Shown here: positions 1 through 8,171 of the stretch, one piece after another
How the letters are laid out: the number at the start of each line of letters is the position of its first letter
How positions within the stretch are numbered: position 1 is the first letter of the stretch
Source: Herbaspirillum sp.
GTDB lineage: Bacteria; Pseudomonadota; Gammaproteobacteria; Burkholderiales; Burkholderiaceae_D
Length of the DNA: 64,000 nucleotides
Assembly: GCF_017744395.1 (NCBI RefSeq)
Contig: NZ_JAGIBI010000007.1
Location: forward strand, 186,001 to 250,000
Direction: 5' to 3'
Program-made: the position numbers and the translations under genes
The notes under the pieces: model-generated
What the model was told of the DNA's origin: nothing
The model's input: the letters and a program-made list of their open reading frames with translations, nothing else
Database searches by the model: none

Positions 1-891
1 GACCATTTCGTATTGCCGTTGCCGCCCGGCCACCGGTTTCCGATGATCAAGTACCGCATGATCCGCGAAGGCGCGGAGCGGTCGCTGCCGGAGCTGGAGT
101 TTCATGAGGCCATGCCGGCTTCCGACGGCGAGCTGGCGCTGGCTCACCATCCCGAATACGTCATGCGCGTGAGCCGCGGCGAACTCAGTCCCGCCGAGCA
201 GCGCGAGATCGGTTTTCCCTGGACGCCGGAGATGGTCGAACGCTCGCGCCGTTCGTCCGGCGCCACCATCGCCGCTTGCCGCGCCGCCTTCGCTGAAGGC
301 ATCGCGGTCAACCTGGCCGGCGGCACCCACCATGCCTATGCCAACCGCGGCGCCGGGTTTTGCGTGTTCAACGACTCGGCTGTCGCCGCGCGGCTGATGC
401 AGGCCGAACAGCGCGCCTCGCGGGTGGCCATCGTCGACCTCGATGTGCACCAGGGCAACGGCACGGCCTCGATCCTGGCGCGCGACGATTCGATCTTCAC
501 GCTCTCCCTGCACGGGGAAAACAACTATCCTTTCGAGAAGGAACGCAGCGACCTCGATGTGGCCTTGCCGGACGGCGCGGGCGATGCGGATTACCTGGCC
601 GCGCTGGCGCCGGCGCTGGACAGGCTGCAGTCGGAGTTCGCGCCGCAGTTGCTGATCTACCTGGCCGGCGCCGATCCCCACGAGGGCGACCGGCTGGGCA
701 AGATGAAATTGAGCATGCAAGGGCTGGCGGCGCGCGACCAGGCGGTGTTTTCCTTTGCCCGCCAGCACAAAATCCCGGTTGCGGTTACGATGGCGGGCGG
801 CTACGGCAGGGAGATAGAACAGACCGTGGCCGTCCACCTGCAAACAATAAAGCTCGCCAACCTCCACGCCCGAGGCTGGAACGACGGATGA
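1..891 (+). CDS. histone deacetylase family hydrolase (5' end cut by window)
   Basis: Zinc-dependent deacetylase of the histone deacetylase / acetoin-utilisation / acetylpolyamine amidohydrolase superfamily. The frame is open from base 1 (residues DHFV precede the first TTG at 13), so the true start lies a few codons before the window. Visible are the GGTHHA motif near residue 107, the DLDVHQGNGTA metal and active-site segment near residue 147 and a LAGADPHEGDRLG segment near 222, all typical of the family. The protein has about 296 visible residues, close to the roughly 300 of bacterial single-domain members, so little is missing. The physiological substrate cannot be told from sequence. The gene stops 45 bases before the DMT transporter on the same strand and may share its transcript. 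Confidence 0.88.
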   Translation, partial: DHFVLPLPPGHRFPMIKYRMIREGAERSLPELEFHEAMPASDGELALAHHPEYVMRVSRGELSPAEQREIGFPWTPEMVERSRRSSGATIAACRAAFAEGIAVNLAGGTHHAYANRGAGFCVFNDSAVAARLMQAEQRASRVAIVDLDVHQGNGTASILARDDSIFTLSLHGENNYPFEKERSDLDVALPDGAGDADYLAALAPALDRLQSEFAPQLLIYLAGADPHEGDRLGKMKLSMQGLAARDQAVFSFARQHKIPVAVTMAGGYGREIEQTVAVHLQTIKLANLHARGWNDG

Positions 892-936
892 GATGACCGA
901 AGCCGCGCATGCGCGCGGCCGATCCTGGAAAAAGAA

Positions 937-1836
937 ATGATGCACTCCGCCGCCGGCAGCAGCCGGCAAAAGCAGGCTCTGCTGAGCCTGGTTCCCCTGG
1001 TGTTCGTGTTGATCTGGAGCACCGGCTTCATCGTCGCCAAGTTCGGCTTGCCGTACGCGCCGCCGCTGACCTTCCTGTTGCTGCGCTTTGTCGGCGTGCT
1101 GCTGGTGCTGCTGCCGCTGGTGCTGCTGTTTGGCGCGCCCTGGCCGCACGGCCGCATCCGCCATGTGGCGGTGGCCGGCGTGCTGCTGCAGGCCGGTTAC
1201 CTGGCGGGTGTGTGGTGCGCGATCAAGATCGGCATGCCGGCCGGATTGTCGGCGCTGATCGTCGGGCTGCAGCCCATCCTCACCGCGTTCGCCGCGCCGC
1301 TGCTGGGCGAGTCGGTGCGCAAGCGGCAATGGCTGGGACTGCTGCTGGGGCTGTGCGGCGTCGGGCTGGTGGTGGCCAACAAGATTTCGCTGATCGGGCT
1401 TTCAACGGCCAGCATCGCGCTGTGCGTGTTCGCGCTGTTTTGCATCACGGCGGGCACCTTGTACCAGAAGCGCTATTGCGCCCATTTCGACCTGCGTACC
1501 GGCACCGTGATCCAGTTCCTGGCGTCGGCGGTGGTGGTGCTGCCGTTCGCGGTGGCCTTTGAGGGATTGGATTGGCATCTCAGCCAGGTATCGTGGACGC
1601 CGCAATTCATCGGCGCCTTGCTGTGGTCGGTGCTGGCCTTGTCGATCGGCGCCATCTTCCTGCTGTTCGCGCTGATCCGCCGCAGCGCCGCCACCAGCGT
1701 CACCAGCCTGCTGTACCTGACGCCGCCGACCACGGCCGTGATGGCCTGGCTGATGTTCGGCGAAGCCTTCAGCCTGATCGGCGCGCTGGGCATGCTGGTC
1801 GGCGTCATCGGCGTGGCCTTCGTGGTGCGCAAATAG
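937..1836 (+). CDS. DMT-superfamily (EamA) transporter
   Basis: Inner-membrane exporter of the drug/metabolite transporter superfamily, 299 residues. Ten hydrophobic segments arranged as two EamA-type repeats are readable, beginning with LVPLVFVLIWSTGFIVAK and ending in a VVRK tail. Proteins of this kind export amino acids or other small metabolites; the substrate cannot be predicted. Two consecutive ATGs (937 and 940) are possible starts, preceded by a purine-rich GGAAAAAGAA. It follows the deacetylase gene closely and runs convergently with the XRE regulator, leaving one base between the two stop codons. Confidence 0.85.
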   Translation: MMHSAAGSSRQKQALLSLVPLVFVLIWSTGFIVAKFGLPYAPPLTFLLLRFVGVLLVLLPLVLLFGAPWPHGRIRHVAVAGVLLQAGYLAGVWCAIKIGMPAGLSALIVGLQPILTAFAAPLLGESVRKRQWLGLLLGLCGVGLVVANKISLIGLSTASIALCVFALFCITAGTLYQKRYCAHFDLRTGTVIQFLASAVVVLPFAVAFEGLDWHLSQVSWTPQFIGALLWSVLALSIGAIFLLFALIRRSAATSVTSLLYLTPPTTAVMAWLMFGEAFSLIGALGMLVGVIGVAFVVRK

Positions 1837-1837
1837 G

Positions 1838-2653
1838 CTAGGCTGCTTCGATGCCGGCGCTGTCCGGCATCAGCGTCACCAGCTTCAGGTCCGGCCGGTT
1901 GGCCACGCGGAAGTTGACCTGGCGGTAGCTCAGGTCGCCCATCTGCGGATGGTGGAAACGGCGTTCCCCGCCTTCGCGTTCCACCACATCCTGCAGGCGC
2001 CAGGCGCGCTTGAACAGCGCGTTGCGCGCCGACAGTTCCTCCACCATCGATACCACTTGCGGGTCGTCCAACCAGGGCGCGCAATCGGCCCGGAATTCGG
2101 CCACCACGCGGCGGGCGCGCTGTTCCCAGTCGCCGGTTAGTTGGCGCGCTTCTTCCGTGCAGAACATGAAGTGCAGCAGGTTGCGGTTGCCCGCGCGGGT
2201 ATCGAGCCAGCCGGCGAACAGCTTGCGCGCCGCCGGATTCCAGGCGAGCGCGTTCCAGTAGCGGTCCATCAGGTAGGCGGGGGCGCGGAAATGGCGCACC
2301 GTTTCCAATATCTCGGGCGCGATCGCCGATTCGCCGCCGTGCTCCGGCAATACCGGATCCTTTTTTCCCGCCAGTTCGAACAGGTAGGCGCGCTTGGCGC
2401 GCGGCAGGTGCAATGCTTCGGCGATGCGCGCCAGCGCCTGCGGCGACACCGAGTCGGTGCGGCCCTGCTCGATCCAGGTGTACCAGGTCACGCTGATGCC
2501 GCACAACTGCGCCACTTCTTCGCGCCGCAGGCCGGGCGTGCGGCGGCGTCCCAGCGAAAGCTGCGGCAGGCCGGCCTGCGCGGGCGGCGTCTGTTCGCGC
2601 TGGGTCTTGATGAATTCGCCGAGGGCGCGGCGTCTGGCCTGGTCGTTATCCAT
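1838..2653 (-). CDS. XRE-family regulator with MmyB-like ligand-binding domain
   Basis: Transcriptional regulator of 271 residues. The N-terminal third holds a helix-turn-helix with the diagnostic TPGLRREEVAQLCGISVTWY segment around residues 42-61 and a following WIEQGR. The C-terminal two thirds match the MmyB-like domain (PAYLMDRYWNALAWNPAA, then a stretch ending in HPQMGDLSYRQVNF). The frame stays open far upstream to 3457, but that part is antisense to the methyltransferase; the ATG at 2653 gives the normal family start. Such regulators usually control a divergent neighbour, here probably the methyltransferase at 2777. The ligand is unknown. Confidence 0.88.
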   Translation of the reverse strand: MDNDQARRRALGEFIKTQREQTPPAQAGLPQLSLGRRRTPGLRREEVAQLCGISVTWYTWIEQGRTDSVSPQALARIAEALHLPRAKRAYLFELAGKKDPVLPEHGGESAIAPEILETVRHFRAPAYLMDRYWNALAWNPAARKLFAGWLDTRAGNRNLLHFMFCTEEARQLTGDWEQRARRVVAEFRADCAPWLDDPQVVSMVEELSARNALFKRAWRLQDVVEREGGERRFHHPQMGDLSYRQVNFRVANRPDLKLVTLMPDSAGIEAA

Positions 2654-2709
2654 GCGGGTCCGTGATCGAGAGGAGGCTATTGCATTGGATAATAGTATAA
2701 ATGACCAAC

Positions 2710-2737
2710 TTGTAACAGGATAAAAAAAGTCTAGACT
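2710..2737 (+). promoter_or_regulatory. candidate sigma70 promoter of the methyltransferase gene
   Basis: A TTGTAA hexamer at 2710-2715 and a TAGACT hexamer at 2732-2737 are separated by 16 bases, 39 bases before the ATG at 2777. The whole 2654-2776 spacer is markedly AT-richer than its flanks and must also hold the promoter of the divergent XRE regulator. Assignment is by eye. Confidence 0.45.
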
Positions 2738-2776
2738 GGGCTGCCTCATCCCACCACAGCAACAGGAGCCAAGCCC

Positions 2777-3538
2777 ATGCGCAGCCATCAGCAAGTCGTG
2801 ACAGAACAATTCGGATCCACCGCCGCTTCCTATCTCACCAGCGCGGTCCATGCGCAGGGCGCGGACTTGCAGGAACTGGCGCGGATCGCCTCGTCCATTC
2901 CTGACGCGCGCGTGCTGGACCTGGGCTGCGGCGGCGGCCACGCCAGTTTCGCGGTGGCGCCGGTGGTGCAGAAAGTAATCGCCTACGACTTGTCGGTACA
3001 GATGCTGGACGTGGTCGCATCGGCCGCCAAAGAGCGCGGCCTGGACAATCTCGCCGTGCGCCAGGGCAGCGCCGACAAGCTCGATTTCCCCGATGCCAGC
3101 TTCGACCTGGTATGCACCCGCTTCAGCGTGCATCACTGGCGCAACGTGCCGCAGGCATTGCGCGAGGTGCTGCGCGTGCTCAAGCCGGGCGGGCGCTTCA
3201 TCGCCATCGACACGGCGGCGCCGGCCGACGTGCTGGCCGATACCTATGTGCAGGCCATCGAACTGCTGCGCGACACTTCGCACGTGCGCAACATCAGCCT
3301 CAATTCGTGGCGCAAGCTGCTCGGGCAGGCGGGCTTTTCGATCGCCTCGGACAAGACCTGGAAGCTGCGCCTGGAATTCGACAGCTGGGTGGCGCGCATG
3401 CGTACCCCGGCCGCCAATGTCGCCGCCATCAAGGCGCTGTGGGACAGCGCGCCGCAAGAGGTGAAAGGCTACTTCGCGCTGGATGGAACGTATTCGTTCT
3501 CGATCGATGTCGCCATGCTGGATGCGCGCAAGCCCTGA
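2777..3538 (+). CDS. class I SAM-dependent methyltransferase
   Basis: Soluble methyltransferase of 253 residues with the SAM-binding glycine motif VLDLGCGGGHASF near residue 50, an acidic loop AYDLSVQMLDV, and the post-motif segment FDLVCTRFSVHHW near residue 110. This is the UbiE/Methyltransf_11 type fold. The substrate cannot be deduced. It is divergent from an XRE/MmyB regulator, which suggests inducible expression, and is followed by a strong terminator, so it is probably monocistronic. Confidence 0.85.
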   Translation: MRSHQQVVTEQFGSTAASYLTSAVHAQGADLQELARIASSIPDARVLDLGCGGGHASFAVAPVVQKVIAYDLSVQMLDVVASAAKERGLDNLAVRQGSADKLDFPDASFDLVCTRFSVHHWRNVPQALREVLRVLKPGGRFIAIDTAAPADVLADTYVQAIELLRDTSHVRNISLNSWRKLLGQAGFSIASDKTWKLRLEFDSWVARMRTPAANVAAIKALWDSAPQEVKGYFALDGTYSFSIDVAMLDARKP

Positions 3539-3547
3539 TGGTTGGCG

Positions 3548-3582
3548 AAGCCCATCCTTGCCGTGGCAAAGGATGGGCTTTT
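3548..3582 (+). terminator. rho-independent terminator after the methyltransferase gene
   Basis: A perfect 12-bp stem (AAGCCCATCCTT at 3548-3559 with its complement at 3569-3580) encloses a 9-base loop and runs into TTTT. It starts 10 bases after the methyltransferase stop. Confidence 0.85.
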
Positions 3583-3921
3583 CCGGATCCCCCCGTTTTC
3601 CTCGATTGCACCGTCAACGGCAGGGCCTCTTCCGCCGTTATTCCCGCCATCCGGGCCGATGGTCCCGGACGGGGTGTGTGGAATCGGCCTGGATAGCCTG
3701 CGCAATACCGATACTGATGAGTTTTGCGATAGCGATAACAGTGCCGGGCAGGGTTTTACACTGGTATCATGTCTCAGTTTTTGCGCCGACGTTGGCAGAT
3801 CTGCGCCCAGCGGATTCAAAGAATCGCCATCAACATAAGAAAAATATGGGCTACCGTGGGGATCGGGGCCTGGCGATAAGTAGAAAGTCGTTTAATTAAT
3901 TGCGCTAACTACTTAATTCTC
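3583..3921. other. non-coding spacer before pbpG
   Basis: About 340 bases without a convincing gene. Short open frames exist on both strands (for example 3542-3838 plus), but they lack a ribosome-binding site and have no recognisable protein character. The 3' part turns AT-rich towards the pbpG promoter. Nothing else was recognised. Confidence 0.6.
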
Positions 3922-3949
3922 TTGCGGAATTTCTGCTTTTTGCTACACT
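3922..3949 (+). promoter_or_regulatory. candidate sigma70 promoter of pbpG
   Basis: TTGCGG at 3922-3927 and TACACT at 3944-3949 with a 16-base spacer, in an AT-rich stretch, about 50 bases before the pbpG ATG. Confidence 0.45.
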
Positions 3950-4001
3950 GCCAACGTTTCTCTTATGTATTATCCGGGTTAATTTGGGGGGAGAGCCACC
4001 T

Positions 4002-5102
4002 ATGTTCAAATCAGCGCTGGCCATTTTTACAACGCTATTATTCATACACGCTGGTTTGGCGCCCGCCAATGCCCAGACAACCGCTGCCACCAAAAAAACC
4101 GCCGTCAAGAAGGCTGCTGCCAAAAAAGCGGTCGCCAAACGTCCGGTAACCGTCGCCAAGGGTTCGCTGAACAACCGCGAGAAACTGGTGCGCAAGGTCA
4201 CCATGGTCAAGGGCCGCCGCCACGTGAGCTACCAGCGCGTCTCGGCCGCGCCATCGGTCGCCGCGGTGCCGCCGGTGATGACCGCGGGCGACATGGCCGG
4301 CCTGAACCTGACGCAGGACCCGTTGGCGCTGCGTTCCAACGTGGCGCTGGTGATCGACCAGGCCAGCTCGCAAGTCCTGTTTGAAAAGAATTCCAACGTG
4401 GCGCTGCCGATCGCATCGGTCACCAAGCTGATGACCGCACTGGTCGTGGCTGAAGCGCACATGAACATGGAAGAGATCCTCACCGTCACCGAAGACGATG
4501 TCGACCGCGAAAAGCACAGCAGCTCGCGCTTGCGCGTAGGCGCGCAACTGAGCCGCGACGACATGCTGCACATCGCGCTGATGAGTTCCGAAAACCGCGC
4601 CGCTTCCGCCCTGGGCCGCAACTATCCGGGCGGCCTGCCGGCCTTCGTGGCGGCGATGAACGCCAAGGCCCGCTCGCTGGGCATGATGGATACCCGCTAC
4701 GTCGACTCGACCGGCTTGTCCAGCCAGAACGTCGCCAGCGCGCGCGATCTGGCCAAGCTGGTGGTGGCGGCTTACCAGTATCCGATCATCCGCCAGTATT
4801 CGACCGACCCGAAATACATGGTCGAACCGAGCGGCCACGCGCTGCAGTACAACAGCTCCAACCGCCTGACCTCCAGCAAGGACTGGGACATCGGCCTGCA
4901 AAAGACCGGCTTCATCAACGAAGCGGGCCATTGCCTGGTGATGCTGACCCGCATCGAAGGCCGTCCCATCGTGATGGTGTTCCTGGATTCCAAGGGCCGC
5001 CTGTCGCACGTAGGCGATGCCGCCCGCATGCGCAAGTGGCTGGTGGAAGACTCGCCGAAGAACCTGACCCGCGTGAAGATGGTGCGCGCCGACCAGGGCT
5101 GA
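4002..5102 (+). CDS. pbpG: D-alanyl-D-alanine endopeptidase (PBP7-type, peptidase S11)
   Basis: Periplasmic low-molecular-mass penicillin-binding protein of 366 residues that cleaves peptide cross-links in murein. It has a signal peptide (hydrophobic core after MFKSALAIF, cleavage near ANA-Q), then an unusual Lys/Ala-rich segment with AAKK-type repeats at about residues 26-50, then the S11 catalytic domain. The three active-site motifs are present: SVTK near residue 139, SEN in MSSENRAAS near 197, and KTG in LQKTGF near 297. The ATG at 4002 is preferred to an in-frame TTG at 3984 because a GGGGAGAG ribosome-binding site lies just before it. Single gene, bounded by a promoter and a bidirectional terminator. 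Confidence 0.92.
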   Translation: MFKSALAIFTTLLFIHAGLAPANAQTTAATKKTAVKKAAAKKAVAKRPVTVAKGSLNNREKLVRKVTMVKGRRHVSYQRVSAAPSVAAVPPVMTAGDMAGLNLTQDPLALRSNVALVIDQASSQVLFEKNSNVALPIASVTKLMTALVVAEAHMNMEEILTVTEDDVDREKHSSSRLRVGAQLSRDDMLHIALMSSENRAASALGRNYPGGLPAFVAAMNAKARSLGMMDTRYVDSTGLSSQNVASARDLAKLVVAAYQYPIIRQYSTDPKYMVEPSGHALQYNSSNRLTSSKDWDIGLQKTGFINEAGHCLVMLTRIEGRPIVMVFLDSKGRLSHVGDAARMRKWLVEDSPKNLTRVKMVRADQG

Positions 5103-5126
5103 CGACGACGTCGCCTGGCGGCCAAG

Positions 5127-5157
5127 AAAAAAGCGAACCGATGGTTCGCTTTTTTTA
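5127..5157. terminator. bidirectional terminator between pbpG and the iclR-type gene
   Basis: AGCGAACC (5132-5139) pairs with GGTTCGCT (5143-5150) around a 3-base loop. An A-run on the left and a seven-T run on the right let the hairpin act on both converging transcripts. Confidence 0.88.
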
Positions 5158-5190
5158 CGTCCGTCGCATCCGGAAGGGATCGGGAAGCGT

Positions 5191-5976
5191 TCAGTTCCGG
5201 CCGCGGTCGAACCCCAGCGCGGAGGAAATCTGGTTGGCGGTGCTGATCAGGTCTTCCACCCAGGCGTCCTGCAGGCGGTCGGCCGGGGCCGAAATCGACA
5301 AGCCAGCCACCAGCTTGCCGGAGTCGTCGCAGATGCCCGCGGCCATGCAGCGCACGCCCAGTTCCAGTTCCTCGTTGTCGCGCGCGTAGCCGAGCGCGCG
5401 CACCATGGACAGTTCGCGTTCCAGCTTGGAGAGGTCGGTGATGGAGTTCTTGTTGTGGCCGGCCAGCCCGGTGCGGGTCGCGTAGGCGCGCACCGCCTTG
5501 GGATCGTCCACCGACAGGAACAGCTTGCCGGTCGAAGTCAGGTGCAGCGGCGCGCGGCCGCCGATGGCGCGCACCACCTGCATGCCGGAACGCTCGGAGA
5601 AGGAGCGGTCGATATAGACGATCTCGTCGCTCTGGCGCACCGACAGGTTGATGGTCTGGTGCGTCTTGCGGTGCAGGGCGCGCATGAAATCGAGCGCGGC
5701 TTCGCGCACCGACAGGCGGCTCTTAACGATGTTGCCCAGTTCCAGCAGGCGCATGCCCAGGCGATAGGTGCCAGGCTCCACGCGGTCGACGAAACGCTTG
5801 ACCACCAGGTCGTTGAGGATGCGGTGGGCCGTCGACGGATGCAGGTCGGTAGCCGCGGACAGCTCCTTGAGGCTTACCGGGTCGGGATAGGCCGCCAGCG
5901 CGTCGAGCAGCGACACCATGCGCTCGATGACCTGGATTGAGATGTTTTCCGTTTCGCCTGCCGCTTCTTTTTTCAT
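5191..5976 (-). CDS. IclR-family transcriptional regulator
   Basis: Regulator of 261 residues. An N-terminal winged helix-turn-helix covers about residues 12-75 (VIERMVSLLDALAAY, then LKELSAATDLHPSTAHRIL). The C-terminal effector-binding IclR domain contains the APLHLTSTGKLFLS segment and the CMAAGICDDSGKLVAGLSIS core. IclR proteins bind small aromatic or organic acid effectors. The gene is divergent from sbp across a 406-bp spacer, but nothing in the sequence ties it to sulfur control, and its target is unknown. Confidence 0.88.
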   Translation of the reverse strand: MKKEAAGETENISIQVIERMVSLLDALAAYPDPVSLKELSAATDLHPSTAHRILNDLVVKRFVDRVEPGTYRLGMRLLELGNIVKSRLSVREAALDFMRALHRKTHQTINLSVRQSDEIVYIDRSFSERSGMQVVRAIGGRAPLHLTSTGKLFLSVDDPKAVRAYATRTGLAGHNKNSITDLSKLERELSMVRALGYARDNEELELGVRCMAAGICDDSGKLVAGLSISAPADRLQDAWVEDLISTANQISSALGFDRGRN

Positions 5977-6382
5977 GATGCAGTCTGGTGCGTTGCAATG
6001 GGATAGTTATACCACATTGTGAAAACAACAAAAAGTCCGATCGTGCTTTTATGTGAATGGTTTCCATACCTGTCATCCGGCCGAAGGCATTCCTTGCAGG
6101 AAACCTGCTTAAGCACCAGCGTTCGCTCAATCCCCCTGGCTGGCATGGCTTCCTCGTGGCCGGGTACTGTGCATGTGTGCCTTGCGGCATCGTCGCTACC
6201 AGCATTTTCTATCGGTTTTGATATAAGGCCGTCGTTCCTTATTCCCCGCGCCTGATCTTGCATATCTGTTTTTCGCATAACCAGAGAAGAAAGTATTCGT
6301 TCTTTTTTGGAAGGGTGCTCATTAACCTGTGCTCTCCAAACAAAAACGCATGTAGACAACACTGATCGGGAACGGAACGGAT
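5977..6382. other. divergent intergenic region iclR-type / sbp
   Basis: The 406-base spacer has AT-rich stretches at both ends and must hold two divergent promoters. No convincing coding sequence is seen. The sbp-proximal half holds the GTTTTTCG-N20-TTCGTTCT element annotated separately. Confidence 0.6.
6268..6303 (+). promoter_or_regulatory. proposed sulfur-regulon element upstream of sbp
   Basis: GTTTTTCG at 6268-6275 and TTCGTTCT at 6296-6303 are separated by exactly 20 bases. The same two octamers with the same spacing occur upstream of cysT at 14666-14701, while the 20 bases between differ. The shared spaced pattern before two genes of one transporter suggests a common activator site, most likely for CysB. 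The regulator is inferred. Confidence 0.55.
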
Positions 6383-7399
6383 ATGAAACTCAAGAACATC
6401 ATCAAAACCATCGCCGCCGCACTGGTGCTGGCGCAAGTCGCCCACGTGGCCCAGGCGGCCGACGTCTCGCTGCTCAACGTCTCCTACGACCCGACGCGCG
6501 AACTCTACGCCGACTACAACAAGGCCTTCGCCAAATACTGGAAGGCCAAGAGCGGCGACAACGTCACCATCAAGGCTTCCCACGGCGGTTCCGGCAAGCA
6601 GGGCCGTTCGGTGATCGACGGCATCGATGCCGACGTAGTGACCCTGGCGCTGGCCTACGACATCGACGAGATCTCGGAAAAGGCCAAGCTGCTGCCGGCC
6701 GACTGGCAAAAGCGCCTGCCGCACAACAGCTCGCCCTATACCTCCACCATCGTGTTCCTGGTGCGCAAGGGCAATCCCAAGCAGATCAAGGATTGGGACG
6801 ACCTGATCAAGCCGGGCGTCTCCGTCATCACGCCCAACCCCAAGACCTCCGGCGGCGCCCGCTGGAACTACCTGGCGGCCTGGGCCTACGGCCAGAAGAA
6901 GGGCGGCAATGAGACCGCCGCGCGCGACTATATCTCCAAGCTGTTCAAGAACGTGCCGGTGCTCGATTCCGGCGCCCGCGGCGCCACCATCACCTTCGTC
7001 GAGCGCGGCATCGGCGACGTCCTGCTGGCCTGGGAAAACGAGGCGCTGATCTCGCTCAAGGAATGGGGCCCGGACAAGTTCGACATCGTCGTGCCTTCCA
7101 TCTCGATCCTGGCCGAACCGCCGGTGGCGCTGGTGGACAAGGTGGCCGACCGCCGCGGCACGCGCAAGGTGGCCGAGGAATACCTGGCGCACCTGTATTC
7201 GGACGAAGGCCAGGAAATCATCGCCAAGAACTATTACCGCCCGGTCGATCCGAAGACCGCCGCCAAGTACGCGTCGCAGTTCCCCAAGTTGAACCTGGTC
7301 ACCATCGACAAGGATTTCGGCGGCTGGCAGAAGGCCCAGAAGGCGCACTTCGCCGATGGCGGCACCTTCGACCAGCTGTACGTGCCGAGCAAGAAGTGA
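6383..7399 (+). CDS. sbp: periplasmic sulfate-binding protein
   Basis: Substrate-binding protein of the sulfate/thiosulfate ABC importer, 338 residues. It has a signal peptide with an Ala-rich core and cleavage near AQA-A, followed by the family start [16 protein letters not shown]. Further hallmarks are the SHGGSGKQ segment near residue 70, [19 protein letters not shown] near residue 78 and the [16 protein letters not shown] block near residue 155. It delivers sulfate to the CysTWA membrane complex, which here lies about 7 kb downstream beyond the ssu operon. The gap to ssuE is short, so readthrough into the sulfonate operon is possible. Confidence 0.93.
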   Translation: MKLKNIIKTIAAALVLAQVAHVAQAADVSLLNVSYDPTRELYADYNKAFAKYWKAKSGDNVTIKASHGGSGKQGRSVIDGIDADVVTLALAYDIDEISEKAKLLPADWQKRLPHNSSPYTSTIVFLVRKGNPKQIKDWDDLIKPGVSVITPNPKTSGGARWNYLAAWAYGQKKGGNETAARDYISKLFKNVPVLDSGARGATITFVERGIGDVLLAWENEALISLKEWGPDKFDIVVPSISILAEPPVALVDKVADRRGTRKVAEEYLAHLYSDEGQEIIAKNYYRPVDPKTAAKYASQFPKLNLVTIDKDFGGWQKAQKAHFADGGTFDQLYVPSKK

Positions 7400-7412
7400 T
7401 TTGACCAGCAGT

Positions 7413-7433
7413 GCAGGCCGGAAGCCGGCCTGC
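7413..7433 (+). repeat. GC-rich hairpin in the sbp-ssuE junction
   Basis: A perfect 9-bp stem (GCAGGCCGG / CCGGCCTGC) with a 3-base AAG loop, 13 bases after the sbp stop. It has no T-run, so it looks like an mRNA-stabilising or processing hairpin rather than a terminator. Confidence 0.55.
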
Positions 7434-7440
7434 GCTTAAC

Positions 7441-7460
7441 GCAACGAAGCGCAACGAAGC
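7441..7460 (+). repeat. tandem 10-bp duplication before ssuE
   Basis: GCAACGAAGC occurs twice in direct succession (7441-7450 and 7451-7460), 17 bases before the ssuE start. It could be a recent slippage duplication or a regulator-binding repeat. Confidence 0.6.
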
Positions 7461-7477
7461 AAGAACAGCAGAACGAC

Positions 7478-8068
7478 ATGACCATCCTGTTACTGGCCGG
7501 CAGCCCCTCGGCGCCGTCACGATCCACCCGCCTCTTGAACCACGTTGGCGAAAAGCTGGCGCAACGCGGCCATCGTTATGCGCGGCTGGAAGTGCGCGAC
7601 TTGCCGGGGCAGGCCATCCTGCGCGCCGACTGGAACGATGCGCAGATCAAGGCCGCGCTGGCCAGCGTGGAAGAAGCCGCTGCCGTGGTGATCGCCACCC
7701 CGGTCTACAAGGCCGCCTACAGCGGCATCCTGAAAGCCTTCCTCGACCTGCTGCCGCAGTTCGGCCTGACCAACAAGCTGGTGCTGCCCCTGGCCACCGG
7801 CGGCAGCCAGTCGCACATGCTGGCATTGGATTACGCGTTGCGCCCGGTACTGTCTTCGCTCAATCCGAAACACGTGCTGCCCAGCATCTACGCCACCGAA
7901 GCCCAGGTCACCTGGAGCGAGGAAAACGGCCTGGCGCTGGACGCGCCCATCGCCGCGCGCGTGGACGAGGGCGTGGAGCAGCTTTCTTCCAGCCTGCTGG
8001 CGCTGCACAAGGCGGCGCCGCAGGAATTCCGCGAGATTCCGTTCTCGCAAGTGCGATGTAGCGTTTGA
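7478..8068 (+). CDS. ssuE: NADPH-dependent FMN reductase
   Basis: Flavin reductase of 196 residues that supplies reduced FMN to the alkanesulfonate monooxygenase SsuD. The flavodoxin-like fold starts with ILLLAGSPSAPSRSTRL, the FMN phosphate-binding loop, followed by VVIATPVYKAAYSGILKAFL near residues 70-90 and the PLATGGSQSHMLALD segment near residue 108, all characteristic of the SsuE family. First gene of the run ssuE-ssuA-ssuD-ssuC-ssuB-mop-EAL. The reaction is known for the family; identity rests on motif and operon context. Confidence 0.92.
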   Translation: MTILLLAGSPSAPSRSTRLLNHVGEKLAQRGHRYARLEVRDLPGQAILRADWNDAQIKAALASVEEAAAVVIATPVYKAAYSGILKAFLDLLPQFGLTNKLVLPLATGGSQSHMLALDYALRPVLSSLNPKHVLPSIYATEAQVTWSEENGLALDAPIAARVDEGVEQLSSSLLALHKAAPQEFREIPFSQVRCSV

Positions 8069-8171
8069 ACCTTGGGCGGCGCAGCGCCGCCGCAGCATTC
8101 TCTTGACCCGATTACATCACCGGCTGGTGCAGCGGAAGGCCGCTTGCACGCCCAAGAACTGGAGAGCACCT

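Noticed and set aside
3542..3838. 98-codon frame between the methyltransferase gene and pbpG
   Set aside because: It begins inside the methyltransferase terminator, has no ribosome-binding site and its product resembles no protein.
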